A DNA stretch of 42,269 nt from an uncultured Rhizobiaceae group bacterium (GTDB lineage Bacteria; Pseudomonadota; Alphaproteobacteria; Rhizobiales; Rhizobiaceae). A model generated the notes under the pieces. That model did no database searches. It worked only from the letters and a program-made list of their open reading frames with translations, and had not been told where the DNA came from. Both the position numbers and the translations under genes were made by a program. The stretch spans positions 1 to 42,269 of the forward strand of contig CALGMR010000017.1 in NCBI GenBank assembly GCA_937958815.1, written 5' to 3'. Each line of letters starts with the position of its first letter. The first letter of the stretch is position 1. Of this stretch, positions 16,340-24,698 are shown piece after piece.

Positions 16340-17440
16340 ATGAAAAATCTAGTCAAAATGACTCGCCGTGGTTTGCTGGCGTTGGCTGTTTCCACAGCAA
16401 CAGTGGCAACATTTGCACCAACACCTGTTCAAGCCACTGAAACAATCAACATGATTGCAATCGACGGCTATCCAGCCCGTGCCATGTGGGTGAAAGAATT
16501 CACTGGTTTTTTTATTCCGCGAGTCAATGAAGAGCTTAAGAAATCCGGCAATTACGAAATCAAGTGGCAAGAGGCCTATGGTGGTCAAATCGTCAAACCC
16601 CGCGGTGTTCTGGACGGCATTAAGTTGGGTCTTGGTGACATCGGTATTGTGACAACAATTTTTCACAATTCGAAATTGCCTAGCCAAGGGATCTCGGCTG
16701 TAACGCCGTTCTTCTCTGCAGATGCACGTGTGGTGGCTAAAGCGGTTGATGAAATCGCCAAAGAATTCCCGCAGATGGCAAAAGAGCTGGACGCGGAAAA
16801 CCAAGTCTATCTTGCAACCGGTGTTGTGTTGGACACTTATCAAATGTTCTCAAAAACACCGATCAATTCTCTTGCAGATTTGAAGGGCAAGAAAGTTGCA
16901 GGCGCTGGGTACAACCTTCGCTATCTGGAAGGCATTGAAGGCGCAGCGGGCGTCCGTGGCGGTCTGCCAAAGTTCTACAACATGGTGCAAACAGGCGTCG
17001 TTGACGCTGCAATGTTGTGGCCGGAAGCTGCAAAAACCTTCAAGATCGCAGAAGTTGCTCCCTACATGTTGAAAGCAGATTTGGGCGCGGTGAATTCCAA
17101 AACAGTGACTGTGAACAAAGACGTTTGGAACAAGCTTCCAGATGAAGTGAAGGACGTTTTGAAAAAGGTCGCCGTTGAATACCGTGACCATGTTGCTTCG
17201 GTTGCCATGGACAGAGCTGCTGCATCTTTGGAAGCTTATAAAAAGGGCGGCGGTACAGTTGTTGAACTCTCCGCAGAAGCGCGCGCTGAATGGGCTAAAT
17301 CGATGCCAAATATTGCTGTTGAATGGGCAAAGGGTTTGGACGCAAAAGGTGCACCAGGATCTGAAATGCTGAAAGCGTATTCAGATAAGCTCAAAGCTTC
17401 TGGCATGACGCCCGTTCGCGACTGGGCAAGCGAACTGTAA
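16340..17440 (+). CDS. TRAP transporter substrate-binding protein (DctP/TAXI type)
   Basis: A 366-residue periplasmic binding protein. The N-terminus has a signal peptide with a twin-arginine-like start (MTRRGLLALA) and a probable cleavage after 'TPVQA'. The mature part has the DctP fold: 'AYGGQIVKPRGVLDGIKLGLGDIGIV', 'YQMFSKTPINSLADLKGKKVAG' and 'MVQTGVVDAAMLWPEA', the last being the strand holding family ligand residues. ATG 16340 is preferred to ATG 16334 because GGGAGG ends 7 nt before it and only 1 nt before 16334. The usual ligand is a carboxylate. The neighbouring ring-cleavage dioxygenase suggests an aromatic or ring-derived acid. A long hairpin separates it from dctQ. Confidence 0.88.
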   Translation: MKNLVKMTRRGLLALAVSTATVATFAPTPVQATETINMIAIDGYPARAMWVKEFTGFFIPRVNEELKKSGNYEIKWQEAYGGQIVKPRGVLDGIKLGLGDIGIVTTIFHNSKLPSQGISAVTPFFSADARVVAKAVDEIAKEFPQMAKELDAENQVYLATGVVLDTYQMFSKTPINSLADLKGKKVAGAGYNLRYLEGIEGAAGVRGGLPKFYNMVQTGVVDAAMLWPEAAKTFKIAEVAPYMLKADLGAVNSKTVTVNKDVWNKLPDEVKDVLKKVAVEYRDHVASVAMDRAAASLEAYKKGGGTVVELSAEARAEWAKSMPNIAVEWAKGLDAKGAPGSEMLKAYSDKLKASGMTPVRDWASEL

Positions 17441-17449
17441 GACAAAGTA

Positions 17450-17499
17450 AAATGCGGCGGAGTAGTTAGACCAAATCATGAACCTACTTCGCCGCATTT
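17450..17499 (+). promoter_or_regulatory. 16-bp RNA hairpin enclosing the dctQ start codon
   Basis: Arms 17450-17465 (AAATGCGGCGGAGTAG) and 17484-17499 pair over 16 bp with one G-U wobble. The 18-nt loop contains the dctQ ATG (17478-17480). The left arm contains the only purine-rich Shine-Dalgarno-like stretch (GGCGGAG), and the right arm encodes codons 3-8 of DctQ. It could cap the dctP mRNA or damp translation of the membrane subunits. Confidence 0.6.
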
Positions 17500-18095
17500 A
17501 TTCTCCTTTTATAAAAATTGCCGCCATAGCGAACGCAACTGGTACGCTGGTGATTTTCCTGCTCGTCGCAATGATGAACGCAGATGTGTTTTCACGAAAT
17601 TTTCTCAACGCACCTTTGCATGGTGTGCTTGAATTGGTCGTGTTTTCTCTGATTTTTATTGTGTTTTTCCAACTGCCCGACGTTGTGCGCAACAATCGGT
17701 TGACCCGCTCTGACGGGTTTTTGGGGCTGATGGAAACCTCGTCTCCGCGTTTTGCCAACGGCCTTGCACGCGTCATAGATCTGTCCGCTGCCATATTCAT
17801 GGGTTTGATTGCCTGGACCGTGTGGCCAGAATTCACAGAGTCGATTGAAACCTGTCATTTTGTGACGCAGCCGGACTTTGGTCCTCCGCCAACGGGCAAT
17901 CTGTGGACGGACTTTTCCAGCGCTTGGGCACGGTGTGATTATTTCGGAACGCCCGGTGTGTTCACAGCCCCCTGGTGGCCAGCAAAGCTTGCAATCTTTT
18001 TCGGCATTGCCATGTGCTGCATCATATTTTTATTCAAAGTGGTTCTTGGAAACCGCAATCCCACCATGGTTGATAAAGGGGAGAGTCCGGTATGA
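17478..18095 (+). CDS. TRAP transporter small permease (DctQ type)
   Basis: A 205-residue membrane protein with four predicted helices: residues ~15-35, 48-65, 92-112 and 172-195. The 'NADVFSRNFLNAPLHGVLELVVFSLIFIVFFQLPDVVRNN' stretch is typical of DctQ. A long periplasmic segment between helices 3 and 4 contains 'PPPTGNLWTDFSSAWARCDYFGTP', an insertion found in some TRAP clades. The stop overlaps the dctM start by 4 nt (ATGA). It forms the QM membrane unit of the importer. Its start codon sits in the loop of a strong hairpin. Confidence 0.87.
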   Translation: MNLLRRIYSPFIKIAAIANATGTLVIFLLVAMMNADVFSRNFLNAPLHGVLELVVFSLIFIVFFQLPDVVRNNRLTRSDGFLGLMETSSPRFANGLARVIDLSAAIFMGLIAWTVWPEFTESIETCHFVTQPDFGPPPTGNLWTDFSSAWARCDYFGTPGVFTAPWWPAKLAIFFGIAMCCIIFLFKVVLGNRNPTMVDKGESPV

Positions 18096-19399
18096 GCCCC
18101 GTTGAAATTGGCATAATTTCAGTCATCGCCATTGTGGTGCTGGTCTACCTTGGTGTGTATATTCCTGTCGCCTTGGGTTTGGTGTCTTTTGTGTCCATTT
18201 GGATTATTGCTGGGCGTCCAATCTTGGCCTTCAATTTTTTGAAGATCGCGGTCATTGACGGTGTGAAGGAGCCGTCCTTTGCCACAATACCCCTATTTAC
18301 AGTGATGGGTCTTTTGGTTTCTCGAGCGGGGATGGGGACGGATATATATACCGTTTTAAACCGTGGTTTTCGCAAGCTCACAGGCGGCGTGGGCATGGCG
18401 ACTGTGGGGTCAAACGCGGTGTTCGCCGCTGTGACAGGATCGTCAATTGCATCTGCGTCAGTGTTCACGCGTATCGCCGTTCCAGAAATGCGGCGTCTAA
18501 ATTACAACAAGCGGTTTGCTGTTGGTGTTGTGGCCGGTTCGTCAGTGTTGGGAATGATCATTCCACCAAGCGCCATGTTGATCATTTATTCTTTCGTGTC
18601 AGAACAATCCGTCGCGCACATGTTCCAAGCGGGAATTGTGCCCGGTCTTATCCTCACAGCAGCTTACATTTCTTGGATATACATATCCGGAAAAATCAGC
18701 CCACCTTATCTTGGCGAAAACATCGATACTGCTGAAAGCGATAGGCTCACTTGGTTCGATCTGTTTGAAAAGACTGGGCCGATCGTCTTTCTTATTGTTG
18801 TCGTTCTTGGTGGCATATACACTGGCTGGCTGACAGCTATCGAAGCGGGAGCCACGGGCGCTCTCATTGCATTGATCATTGCGCTGGTGCGTCGCCGTAT
18901 CAACATGCGTGGTCTGTGGGAAACGGCATTGGAGACAGGCCACATAACAGCCTCCATCCTGTTTCTTATCGCGATGGCTGGGCTTTACAGCAGCATGCTA
19001 GGCCGCGCCGGTTTGCCAAACGAATTGCAAAGTTTCCTGGAAGCCAACCAGTTTGGTTTCTTCGAAGTTATGGTCATTTATGTGGTGTTGATGCTTTTCT
19101 TGGGCACCATTTTGGACACGGCATCTATTATTCTTATTGTGGTGCCATTGTTCTTGGGTCTCATGGAAACCATGGGCATGAGCCTTGTTTGGTTCGGCAT
19201 CGTGACGGTGATCGGTGCAGAAATTGGCTTGCTGACACCTCCGCTCGGGATTTCCTGTTTCGTTATTAAGTCAACGTTGAACGACCCAGATATTTCGTTG
19301 AAAGACGTATTTTTGGGCGCACTTCCATTTGCAGTGATCATGCTTCTTGTGTTGATTCTGCTTATCAATTTCCCGGTTTTGTCGATCGGCATTTTATAG
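18092..19399 (+). CDS. TRAP transporter large permease (DctM type)
   Basis: A 435-residue, about 12-helix membrane protein of the DctM/ion-transporter superfamily. Visible motifs are 'IPLFTVMGLLVSRAGMGTDIYTVLNRGFRKLTGGVGMATVGSNAVFAAVTGSS'-type text, 'GVVAGSSVLGMIIPPSAMLIIY', and the C-terminal 'EIGLLTPPLGISCFVIK'. It carries the sodium-coupled translocation path for the substrate delivered by DctP. It overlaps dctQ by 4 nt and is followed 9 nt later by the dioxygenase gene, supporting a single transcript. Confidence 0.92.
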   Translation: MSPVEIGIISVIAIVVLVYLGVYIPVALGLVSFVSIWIIAGRPILAFNFLKIAVIDGVKEPSFATIPLFTVMGLLVSRAGMGTDIYTVLNRGFRKLTGGVGMATVGSNAVFAAVTGSSIASASVFTRIAVPEMRRLNYNKRFAVGVVAGSSVLGMIIPPSAMLIIYSFVSEQSVAHMFQAGIVPGLILTAAYISWIYISGKISPPYLGENIDTAESDRLTWFDLFEKTGPIVFLIVVVLGGIYTGWLTAIEAGATGALIALIIALVRRRINMRGLWETALETGHITASILFLIAMAGLYSSMLGRAGLPNELQSFLEANQFGFFEVMVIYVVLMLFLGTILDTASIILIVVPLFLGLMETMGMSLVWFGIVTVIGAEIGLLTPPLGISCFVIKSTLNDPDISLKDVFLGALPFAVIMLLVLILLINFPVLSIGIL

Positions 19400-19408
19400 G
19401 AGAGGTCC

Positions 19409-20278
19409 ATGCGGACGGTTAGCAAAGACACGATTACAAAATCCTTCTTGGATTATATTGCAGATGATTCTGATGATCGTTTGAAGTTTGTCATGGAAAA
19501 GCTTGCGCACCATCTTCATGATTTCGTGCGGGAAACCAATCTGACCCATGATGAATGGCGCAAAGGTTTGGAGCTCATGTTTGCCGCTGGTGAAATTTCT
19601 ACACCAGAACGCAACGAGTTCGTTTTGTTTTCAGATGTGCTCGGCCTGTCATCTTTGGTGGATATGGTGAACTCTTCAGAAGATGGAACACCATCTAGCG
19701 TACTGGGGCCATTTCATGTTTTGGGCGCCCCCGATGTGCCTGTGGGCGGCGACCTGATCAACGACAATGAAGGCGACAAGATTGTAGTTGGTGGGCGTGT
19801 TTTGACCACTGATGGAAAACCTATGGAAGGTGCCGTCTTGGAGATTTGGCAAACCGCTGACAACGGACTGTATTCTGGGCAAGATGCGGAACAGATTGAG
19901 TATAACCTTCGTGCACGCATGACCACCGATGCTGACGGCCGCTATTTATTTTCAACCGTGCGTCCTGCGCCCTATACAGTGCCCGATGATGGCCCCGTGG
20001 GTGAACTTCTGCGTGCCACAGGACGTCATCCGTGGAGACCTTCACATCTGCACTTCATCGTCACGGCAGAAGGCCAGAAGTCTCTGGTCACAGAAGTGTT
20101 TCCCAGTGACGACCCCTATCTGGATGAAGACGCTGTATTCGGCGTGCGTGAGAAATTGATCATGGAATATCAAGAGCGCACAACGACGGATGGTTTGCCT
20201 GATGATTTGGAAATCAAAAGCAAATTGGACGGAACATTCTACGTGGTGGACTTCGACTTCATTCTTTCAAAAGCGTGA
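19409..20278 (+). CDS. Intradiol ring-cleavage dioxygenase (hydroxyquinol/catechol 1,2-dioxygenase type)
   Basis: A 289-residue non-haem Fe(III) dioxygenase. Residues ~20-108 form the helical dimerisation domain found in catechol and hydroxyquinol 1,2-dioxygenases, followed by the beta-sandwich catalytic domain. All four expected iron ligands are present: Tyr155 (GLYSGQ), Tyr189 (APYTVPDDGPVG), His213 and His215 (PSHLHF). It opens a catechol or hydroxyquinol ring between the hydroxyls. Start ATG has AGGAGAGG upstream. Its place directly after a TRAP importer indicates that the imported ligand becomes, or is, a dihydroxylated aromatic. No maleylacetate reductase is in view, so catechol versus hydroxyquinol is unresolved. 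Confidence 0.88.
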   Translation: MRTVSKDTITKSFLDYIADDSDDRLKFVMEKLAHHLHDFVRETNLTHDEWRKGLELMFAAGEISTPERNEFVLFSDVLGLSSLVDMVNSSEDGTPSSVLGPFHVLGAPDVPVGGDLINDNEGDKIVVGGRVLTTDGKPMEGAVLEIWQTADNGLYSGQDAEQIEYNLRARMTTDADGRYLFSTVRPAPYTVPDDGPVGELLRATGRHPWRPSHLHFIVTAEGQKSLVTEVFPSDDPYLDEDAVFGVREKLIMEYQERTTTDGLPDDLEIKSKLDGTFYVVDFDFILSKA

Positions 20279-20287
20279 TGAAAAACA

Positions 20288-20301
20288 GTCTCTAGCGAGA
20301 C
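20288..20301 (-). terminator. Small hairpin at the convergent dioxygenase/GntR ends
   Basis: GTCTC-TAGC-GAGAC lies between the two convergent stop codons and overlaps the GntR stop. On the minus strand it is followed by TGTTTTT, giving a weak intrinsic terminator with only a 5-bp stem. Confidence 0.35.
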
Positions 20302-21032
20302 AATTCACGATGAACAAATTTGCTGGTGTTGTTGTAATGGCTCACCAGCAATTTGGCGGCCATATCGGCATCTTTCGCCAAAACAGCATCACAAATTGAA
20401 CTGTGCTCTTCGGCTACATCTCGCGACGGATATGCCTTGGAGCCTGAGAGTTGCCGATAGCGAATATTCTGATCGTAAAGCTGGCCACAAAATTTCAAAA
20501 GCAGTGATGATCCGCATTGGGAAATCAAGGTTTGATGAAAGTGTTTGTGCGCCAATTCCCAATCCGCATTGGCAACAAAGTGATCTGCAGAATCTGAACG
20601 AGGAATGCGCGACAAACGGTAGTTTGCCAGCACAACCTGTTCTTCCCATTCTGTGGTTGCATTGGCAATTGATTCACGAATGGCGCGCTCTTCCAACCAG
20701 CAACGCGTTTTCAAAAGTTCTTCAAACTCGGTCTCACTGACGGGGGCAACGCGGAAGCCGCGTTGATCAATGCGTTCGACAAAATGATCAGAGGTGAGCA
20801 GGCTCAACGCCTCACGAATAGGGCTGGTGCCCACATCATAGTCTTTGCGCAGGGTTTCAATCTTGAGCTTTTGGCCAGGGGTGAGAGTTCCAGAAATGAT
20901 GTCGTGTTTTATCTTGGAATAGGCGCGGCTGGTCATAGATTCTGACAAACCGTTTTCAACGGAAGAACTCAGATTTGAAGACTTCTCGCGACCTTTAGTT
21001 GCCTCTGTTGCCTGATCTGAAAATTGTCGCAC
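20292..21032 (-). CDS. GntR family transcriptional regulator, FadR/FCD subfamily
   Basis: A 246-residue regulator. The winged helix-turn-helix is at residues ~33-100 ('SRAYSKIKHDIISGTLTPGQKLKIETLRKDYDVGTSPIREALSLLTSD'). An all-helical FCD ligand-binding domain follows, with the expected metal/ligand pattern 'DWELAHKHFHQTLI' and 'EHSSICDAVLAKDADMAAKLLVSHY'. FCD regulators usually respond to organic acids and repress nearby catabolic operons. It is convergent with the dioxygenase, 13 nt away, so the TRAP-dioxygenase operon is its likely target. The start is a GTG with GAGAG upstream; ATG 20936 is an alternative that still keeps the DNA-binding domain. Confidence 0.87.
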   Translation of the reverse strand: MRQFSDQATEATKGREKSSNLSSSVENGLSESMTSRAYSKIKHDIISGTLTPGQKLKIETLRKDYDVGTSPIREALSLLTSDHFVERIDQRGFRVAPVSETEFEELLKTRCWLEERAIRESIANATTEWEEQVVLANYRLSRIPRSDSADHFVANADWELAHKHFHQTLISQCGSSLLLKFCGQLYDQNIRYRQLSGSKAYPSRDVAEEHSSICDAVLAKDADMAAKLLVSHYNNTSKFVHRELSR

Positions 21033-21115
21033 GCCTGTTGTCTCTCAATTGTAGAACCGGATGGTGCAGGGTCGCGACCATCCGATTCCATATTTTCACA
21101 AGCTTGGCTTATGGG

Positions 21116-22180
21116 CTAGGGCAATTGTAGTGTTTTAAGGTCCGTTCCAACGACAACATTTCCAGTAAATCCACCCGCATTCACCGCAGAAGTGTAGGAG
21201 GCTTCCGTCAAAGCACCACCGGGTATTTTATAGGGCCCTTGTCGCGGTGCACCCATGGGCGGGATCAAATGTGTCAGCATCAAATGCTTGCTGCCCGTCC
21301 GTTTCGCCATTGCGCCCAAATCGGTTGCGGTGCTTTGGCGAAAATAAATAGGCGGTGGAAAGCCACTGTCTTTGTCGGGGCCCATAACAGGGTGGATTGT
21401 AGAGTGAACAATCACGTCCGCACCCAATGCCAATTTTTCAACACTTTGGGATGTTGACGAAGAACGCGGAGGTTTAGGTTTGTCATTTCCTGCATCCCCA
21501 CCGATAACGACACTGCCTGCTGGTGTATCCACGCGGTAAGAAGAGTGCCCTGGAATATGACGTGAGTTGATGGCTGACACTTTCACATCGCCTGAAGACC
21601 AAACAACAACTGGCTCAGGCGCCTTGGGAAACGCCATAACATTCATCAAATCTGCTGGGCCGCCTGGAAGCCGCTTTGGATTTTCAGCAAGCCGTTGCGC
21701 CATTTCGCCAGATTTTATCAAGGCATCGCCAATATGTTTTGCAAAGTTTCGACCGCTCAAAACATGGCCGCGAGGAGATTTCGCATCTTCGCTCACCACG
21801 AAATCAACCTTTGGCCCGCCCGAGCCGAAATGCCAGCGCAATTGCATGAGTTCAGTTAAACCCTCGGTATGGTCGGAATGCATATGTGTCACGAAAATTG
21901 CGTTCAATTTCCCAACGGGCACACCCACAGAAGACAAGCTTTGCGTGGTGCCGCGCCCAGCATCGAATTGCAGCTTTATTGCACCGCATTTGTTGGAGTC
22001 GTCACCATACTGAACCAGTGTTCCCGCACCTGCCTGACCCTTAAATACGGGCGGCCCGCCTTGTGTACCTGTCAGCGTGATCTTCATGCACGCTGCCGCA
22101 TTGGCTGAGCTTCCATACGACAATGCCGATGCCGCTACAGCCAAACCCACAAACAATGGCATTTTTCGAAACAGTCTCAT
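21116..22180 (-). CDS. Secreted metallo-beta-lactamase-fold hydrolase
   Basis: A 354-residue MBL-superfamily protein with an N-terminal signal peptide (cleavage near 'GSSANA-AACMK'). The zinc motif HxHxDH is present as 'THMHSDHTEG'. Further ligands are plausible at 'SRHIPGHSSYRV', 'GGDAG', 'VHSTIHPVMG' and the final 'LTHLIPP'. The layout resembles arylsulfatase/ribonuclease-Z-like MBL hydrolases, with 'GAGTLVQYGDDSNKCGAIKLQFDAGRGTTQ' before the metal site. Start ATG has GGGAGAAG upstream. It is divergent from the fumarylacetoacetate-hydrolase gene. A periplasmic ester or lactone hydrolase feeding the importer is possible but only inferred. Confidence 0.82.
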   Translation of the reverse strand: MRLFRKMPLFVGLAVAASALSYGSSANAAACMKITLTGTQGGPPVFKGQAGAGTLVQYGDDSNKCGAIKLQFDAGRGTTQSLSSVGVPVGKLNAIFVTHMHSDHTEGLTELMQLRWHFGSGGPKVDFVVSEDAKSPRGHVLSGRNFAKHIGDALIKSGEMAQRLAENPKRLPGGPADLMNVMAFPKAPEPVVVWSSGDVKVSAINSRHIPGHSSYRVDTPAGSVVIGGDAGNDKPKPPRSSSTSQSVEKLALGADVIVHSTIHPVMGPDKDSGFPPPIYFRQSTATDLGAMAKRTGSKHLMLTHLIPPMGAPRQGPYKIPGGALTEASYTSAVNAGGFTGNVVVGTDLKTLQLP

Positions 22181-22315
22181 TTGTCTTCTCCCACAGTTTC
22201 AACTTCAAAATTATGTAGATTTTTTTTGATAAATGCAAAATATATCGTTTTTTCTTGTTTGCGTTCTCTGGGAAAGCTACAGTCCGTTCAACAGTGAATT
22301 TGTGGAAATTTAACA

Positions 22316-23176
22316 ATGCGTTTGGTGAGCTTTAAAGGGTCTGATGGACCGCGAATTGGTGTCGTTTCGGGCGAGAGCGTGATCGATTTGACGGCGGTAG
22401 ATTCCGCCGCTCCCCGCGATATTCAAACCGTCATTGCTGAAGGCCAATTGAACAAACTTGCTGAAATTGCCCAAAATGCATCTGAAAGCGCTCACCTCAA
22501 CTACGCTGATCTAGAGCTCAACATTCCCATAAGCGCGGCTGGCAAAATTCTGTGCCTGGGCTTGAACTATATGGAGCACGTCAACGAAGGCATTTTCGAG
22601 AAGCAGCCGTTCCCCACAATCTTCATGCGCAGCATGACGTCCATGATTGCGGCCAATGAACCGCTTGTTCGTCCAAAAAAATCTATCACACTGGATTTTG
22701 AAGCAGAGTTGGCACTTGTTGTTGGCAAGAAATCTCGCCACCTGACTGCGGCGAACGCGCTGGAAGCCGTTGCCGGATATACGTGCTGCAATGATGGCTC
22801 GGTTCGTGAATATCAGCGTCACACCATCCAATGGACAATGGGGAAAAATTTTGACGGGACTGGTCCGCTTGGGCCAGATTTTGTAACTGCAGATGAACTC
22901 CCCGATGGCGCCAAGGGATTGGATATTTCATGTCGTCTGAACGGTGAAACGGTGCAGAGCAGCAACACGGATATGATGATGTTTCCGGTGGTGGAAACCT
23001 TGGTTTACATCACTGAAGGTTTAACGCTGGAACCTGGCGACATTATTTTGATGGGCACTCCATCGGGAGTAGGCCATGCGCGCAAGCCGCCACTTTGGAT
23101 GAAAGATGGCGACACTGTTGAAGTCGAAATCGAAAAGGTTGGTTTGCTGCGCAACCCTATCGTCGACGAAGCCTGA
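22316..23176 (+). CDS. Fumarylacetoacetate hydrolase (FAH) family protein
   Basis: A 286-residue FAH-fold enzyme with an N-terminal 'MRLVSFKGSDGPRIGVVSGE' cap. The catalytic domain contains 'LCLGLNYMEHV', 'PTIFMRSMTSMI', the metal-binding 'LDFEAELALVVGKKSR', 'TGPLGPDFVTADELPD' and 'ILMGTPSGVGHARKPP'. The family covers fumarylacetoacetate, acylpyruvate and 2-oxo-hept-3-ene-1,7-dioate hydrolases/isomerases. All act on carbon-carbon bonds of oxo-acids produced by aromatic ring cleavage. Position near the dioxygenase and its regulator supports a downstream step in the same pathway. The exact reaction is unknown. Confidence 0.87.
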   Translation: MRLVSFKGSDGPRIGVVSGESVIDLTAVDSAAPRDIQTVIAEGQLNKLAEIAQNASESAHLNYADLELNIPISAAGKILCLGLNYMEHVNEGIFEKQPFPTIFMRSMTSMIAANEPLVRPKKSITLDFEAELALVVGKKSRHLTAANALEAVAGYTCCNDGSVREYQRHTIQWTMGKNFDGTGPLGPDFVTADELPDGAKGLDISCRLNGETVQSSNTDMMMFPVVETLVYITEGLTLEPGDIILMGTPSGVGHARKPPLWMKDGDTVEVEIEKVGLLRNPIVDEA

Positions 23177-23346
23177 GACGAAATAGTTATACTTATTTTC
23201 TTTCTTGTTGATGCGGGTGAGGCAACTCCATCTTGTGCGGGGTCTTGTCCATCCGTGACAAAACGCACAGCTTGAATGTCATTTTCCATGTACCTGTTTT
23301 GAGCTGATTGGGGTCAGCGGACTTACGTCCAAAACAGGAGAGAGAA

Positions 23347-24543
23347 ATGACAGATCAATTTACAGAGACAACGTCCAAGTCTTGGTTTGCGCGCATCAAA
23401 AGTGCGCTTTCCGGAATTTTATTCGGCATTGCCTTGGTCATCGGAGCGTGTGTTGCACTGTTCTGGAACGAAGGACGAGCAGTGAAAACAGCCACCGCGT
23501 TGGAAGAGGGCGCTGGCATTGTGCAAACGATCGATCCGCAAGCGGTCAGCGCAGATCTTACGGGAAAGCTGGTTCATTTTTCGGGAGACCTGAAGATTGA
23601 AGACCAGGTTGCAGATGCACAATTCAAATCGGTGGTGGCGCCAAAGGGGGCGGTAAAACTGGTGCGCACTGTTGAAATGTATCAATGGAAGCAAAACTCC
23701 AAATCGGAGAAAAGAAAGAAACTGGGCGGTGGTGAAGAAACGGTCACGACGTATTCCTATTCAAAAGAATGGTCGTCGTCCGCAATCGACTCATCCAGAT
23801 TCAAACAACCAACAGGTCATGAAAACCCACCAATGTTGATCGATGGCGGTTCTGCAAATATTGCATCTGCTTCAGTCGGTTCTGTGAAATTCAACGGTTC
23901 ACAATTGGACAGCATTGGACAAGCAACGCCTCTGGAATTGACCGAAGCCGCAAAACAAGATGTGCAAGCACAGTTTGGCAACGGCAAGAATGTTGTCATG
24001 CAGGGTAACACTATTCTGATTTCTGGCGATGGTGCTGGGCCAAACGTGGGTGATACGCGCATAAGTTTCTCTTACACATCTCCGACCGAAGTGAGTGCTA
24101 TTGGTGCATATCAAGAGGATGGTTTGAAAAGTTATAAAGCCAGCAACGACCGCTCCATATTTATGGTTCGTGAAGGAAAAGCTGATTCCAAGGAAATGTT
24201 TGATGCAGCTTTGAGCAGCAACACGACATTCACATGGATCATTCGCGCCGCTGGTTTTTTCGCAATGCTGGCAGGCTTCAAAATGATCTTCTCGATTGTG
24301 GGTGTTCTCGGCGATATTGTTCCGTTCATTGGTGACGTGTTTCGCTTTGCTACAGGCTTGGCCGCCTTCGCGATTACAGCTGTTCTGTCCACCGTGATCA
24401 TTGGGGTTGCATGGATTTACTATCGGCCACTGCTTGGAATGATCATTATTGGTATCGGATTGGTGCTTGCAGTTGCGGCGCTCTTTATGGGCAAGAAAAA
24501 AGCCGCATCAAGTGCCATAGAGCCAGAATTAGCTGCCGAGTAA
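23347..24543 (+). CDS. TMEM43-like multi-pass membrane protein
   Basis: A 398-residue protein matching the TMEM43/LUMA family. It has one N-terminal membrane helix (residues ~18-40, 'ALSGILFGIALVIGACVALFWNEGRAVKTA') with the conserved 'FWNEGR'. A large extracytoplasmic domain follows, containing 'SYSKEW'. Three or four closely spaced C-terminal helices occupy residues ~295-385, and the tail is 'GKKKAASS'. ATG 23347 is chosen because GGAG lies 8 nt upstream; the open frame's upstream TTG has no such site. The eukaryotic homologue is a nuclear-envelope/ER protein. Bacterial members have no established function. It is monocistronic, with a strong terminator downstream. Confidence 0.82.
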   Translation: MTDQFTETTSKSWFARIKSALSGILFGIALVIGACVALFWNEGRAVKTATALEEGAGIVQTIDPQAVSADLTGKLVHFSGDLKIEDQVADAQFKSVVAPKGAVKLVRTVEMYQWKQNSKSEKRKKLGGGEETVTTYSYSKEWSSSAIDSSRFKQPTGHENPPMLIDGGSANIASASVGSVKFNGSQLDSIGQATPLELTEAAKQDVQAQFGNGKNVVMQGNTILISGDGAGPNVGDTRISFSYTSPTEVSAIGAYQEDGLKSYKASNDRSIFMVREGKADSKEMFDAALSSNTTFTWIIRAAGFFAMLAGFKMIFSIVGVLGDIVPFIGDVFRFATGLAAFAITAVLSTVIIGVAWIYYRPLLGMIIIGIGLVLAVAALFMGKKKAASSAIEPELAAE

Positions 24544-24569
24544 ACGGGCACAAGCCTCTCATGAAAAAG

Positions 24570-24608
24570 CGGCTGGTCTTGTTCAATCAAGGCCAGCCGT
24601 TTCTGTTT
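24570..24608 (+). terminator. Intrinsic terminator after the TMEM43-like gene
   Basis: A 12-bp stem (CGGCTGGTCTTG with CAAGGCCAGCCG, one G-U pair) and 6-nt loop are followed by TTTCTGTTT. It lies 26 nt after the stop codon and is the clearest intrinsic terminator in the window. Confidence 0.85.
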
Positions 24609-24698
24609 GATTGAATGGTTGTGAAATTTCAGAATTGTGATTGACTGGCTGCAAATAAAGTTGGTTTCCAAAACTAAATTGCGCGGTGGAGACGAGCC

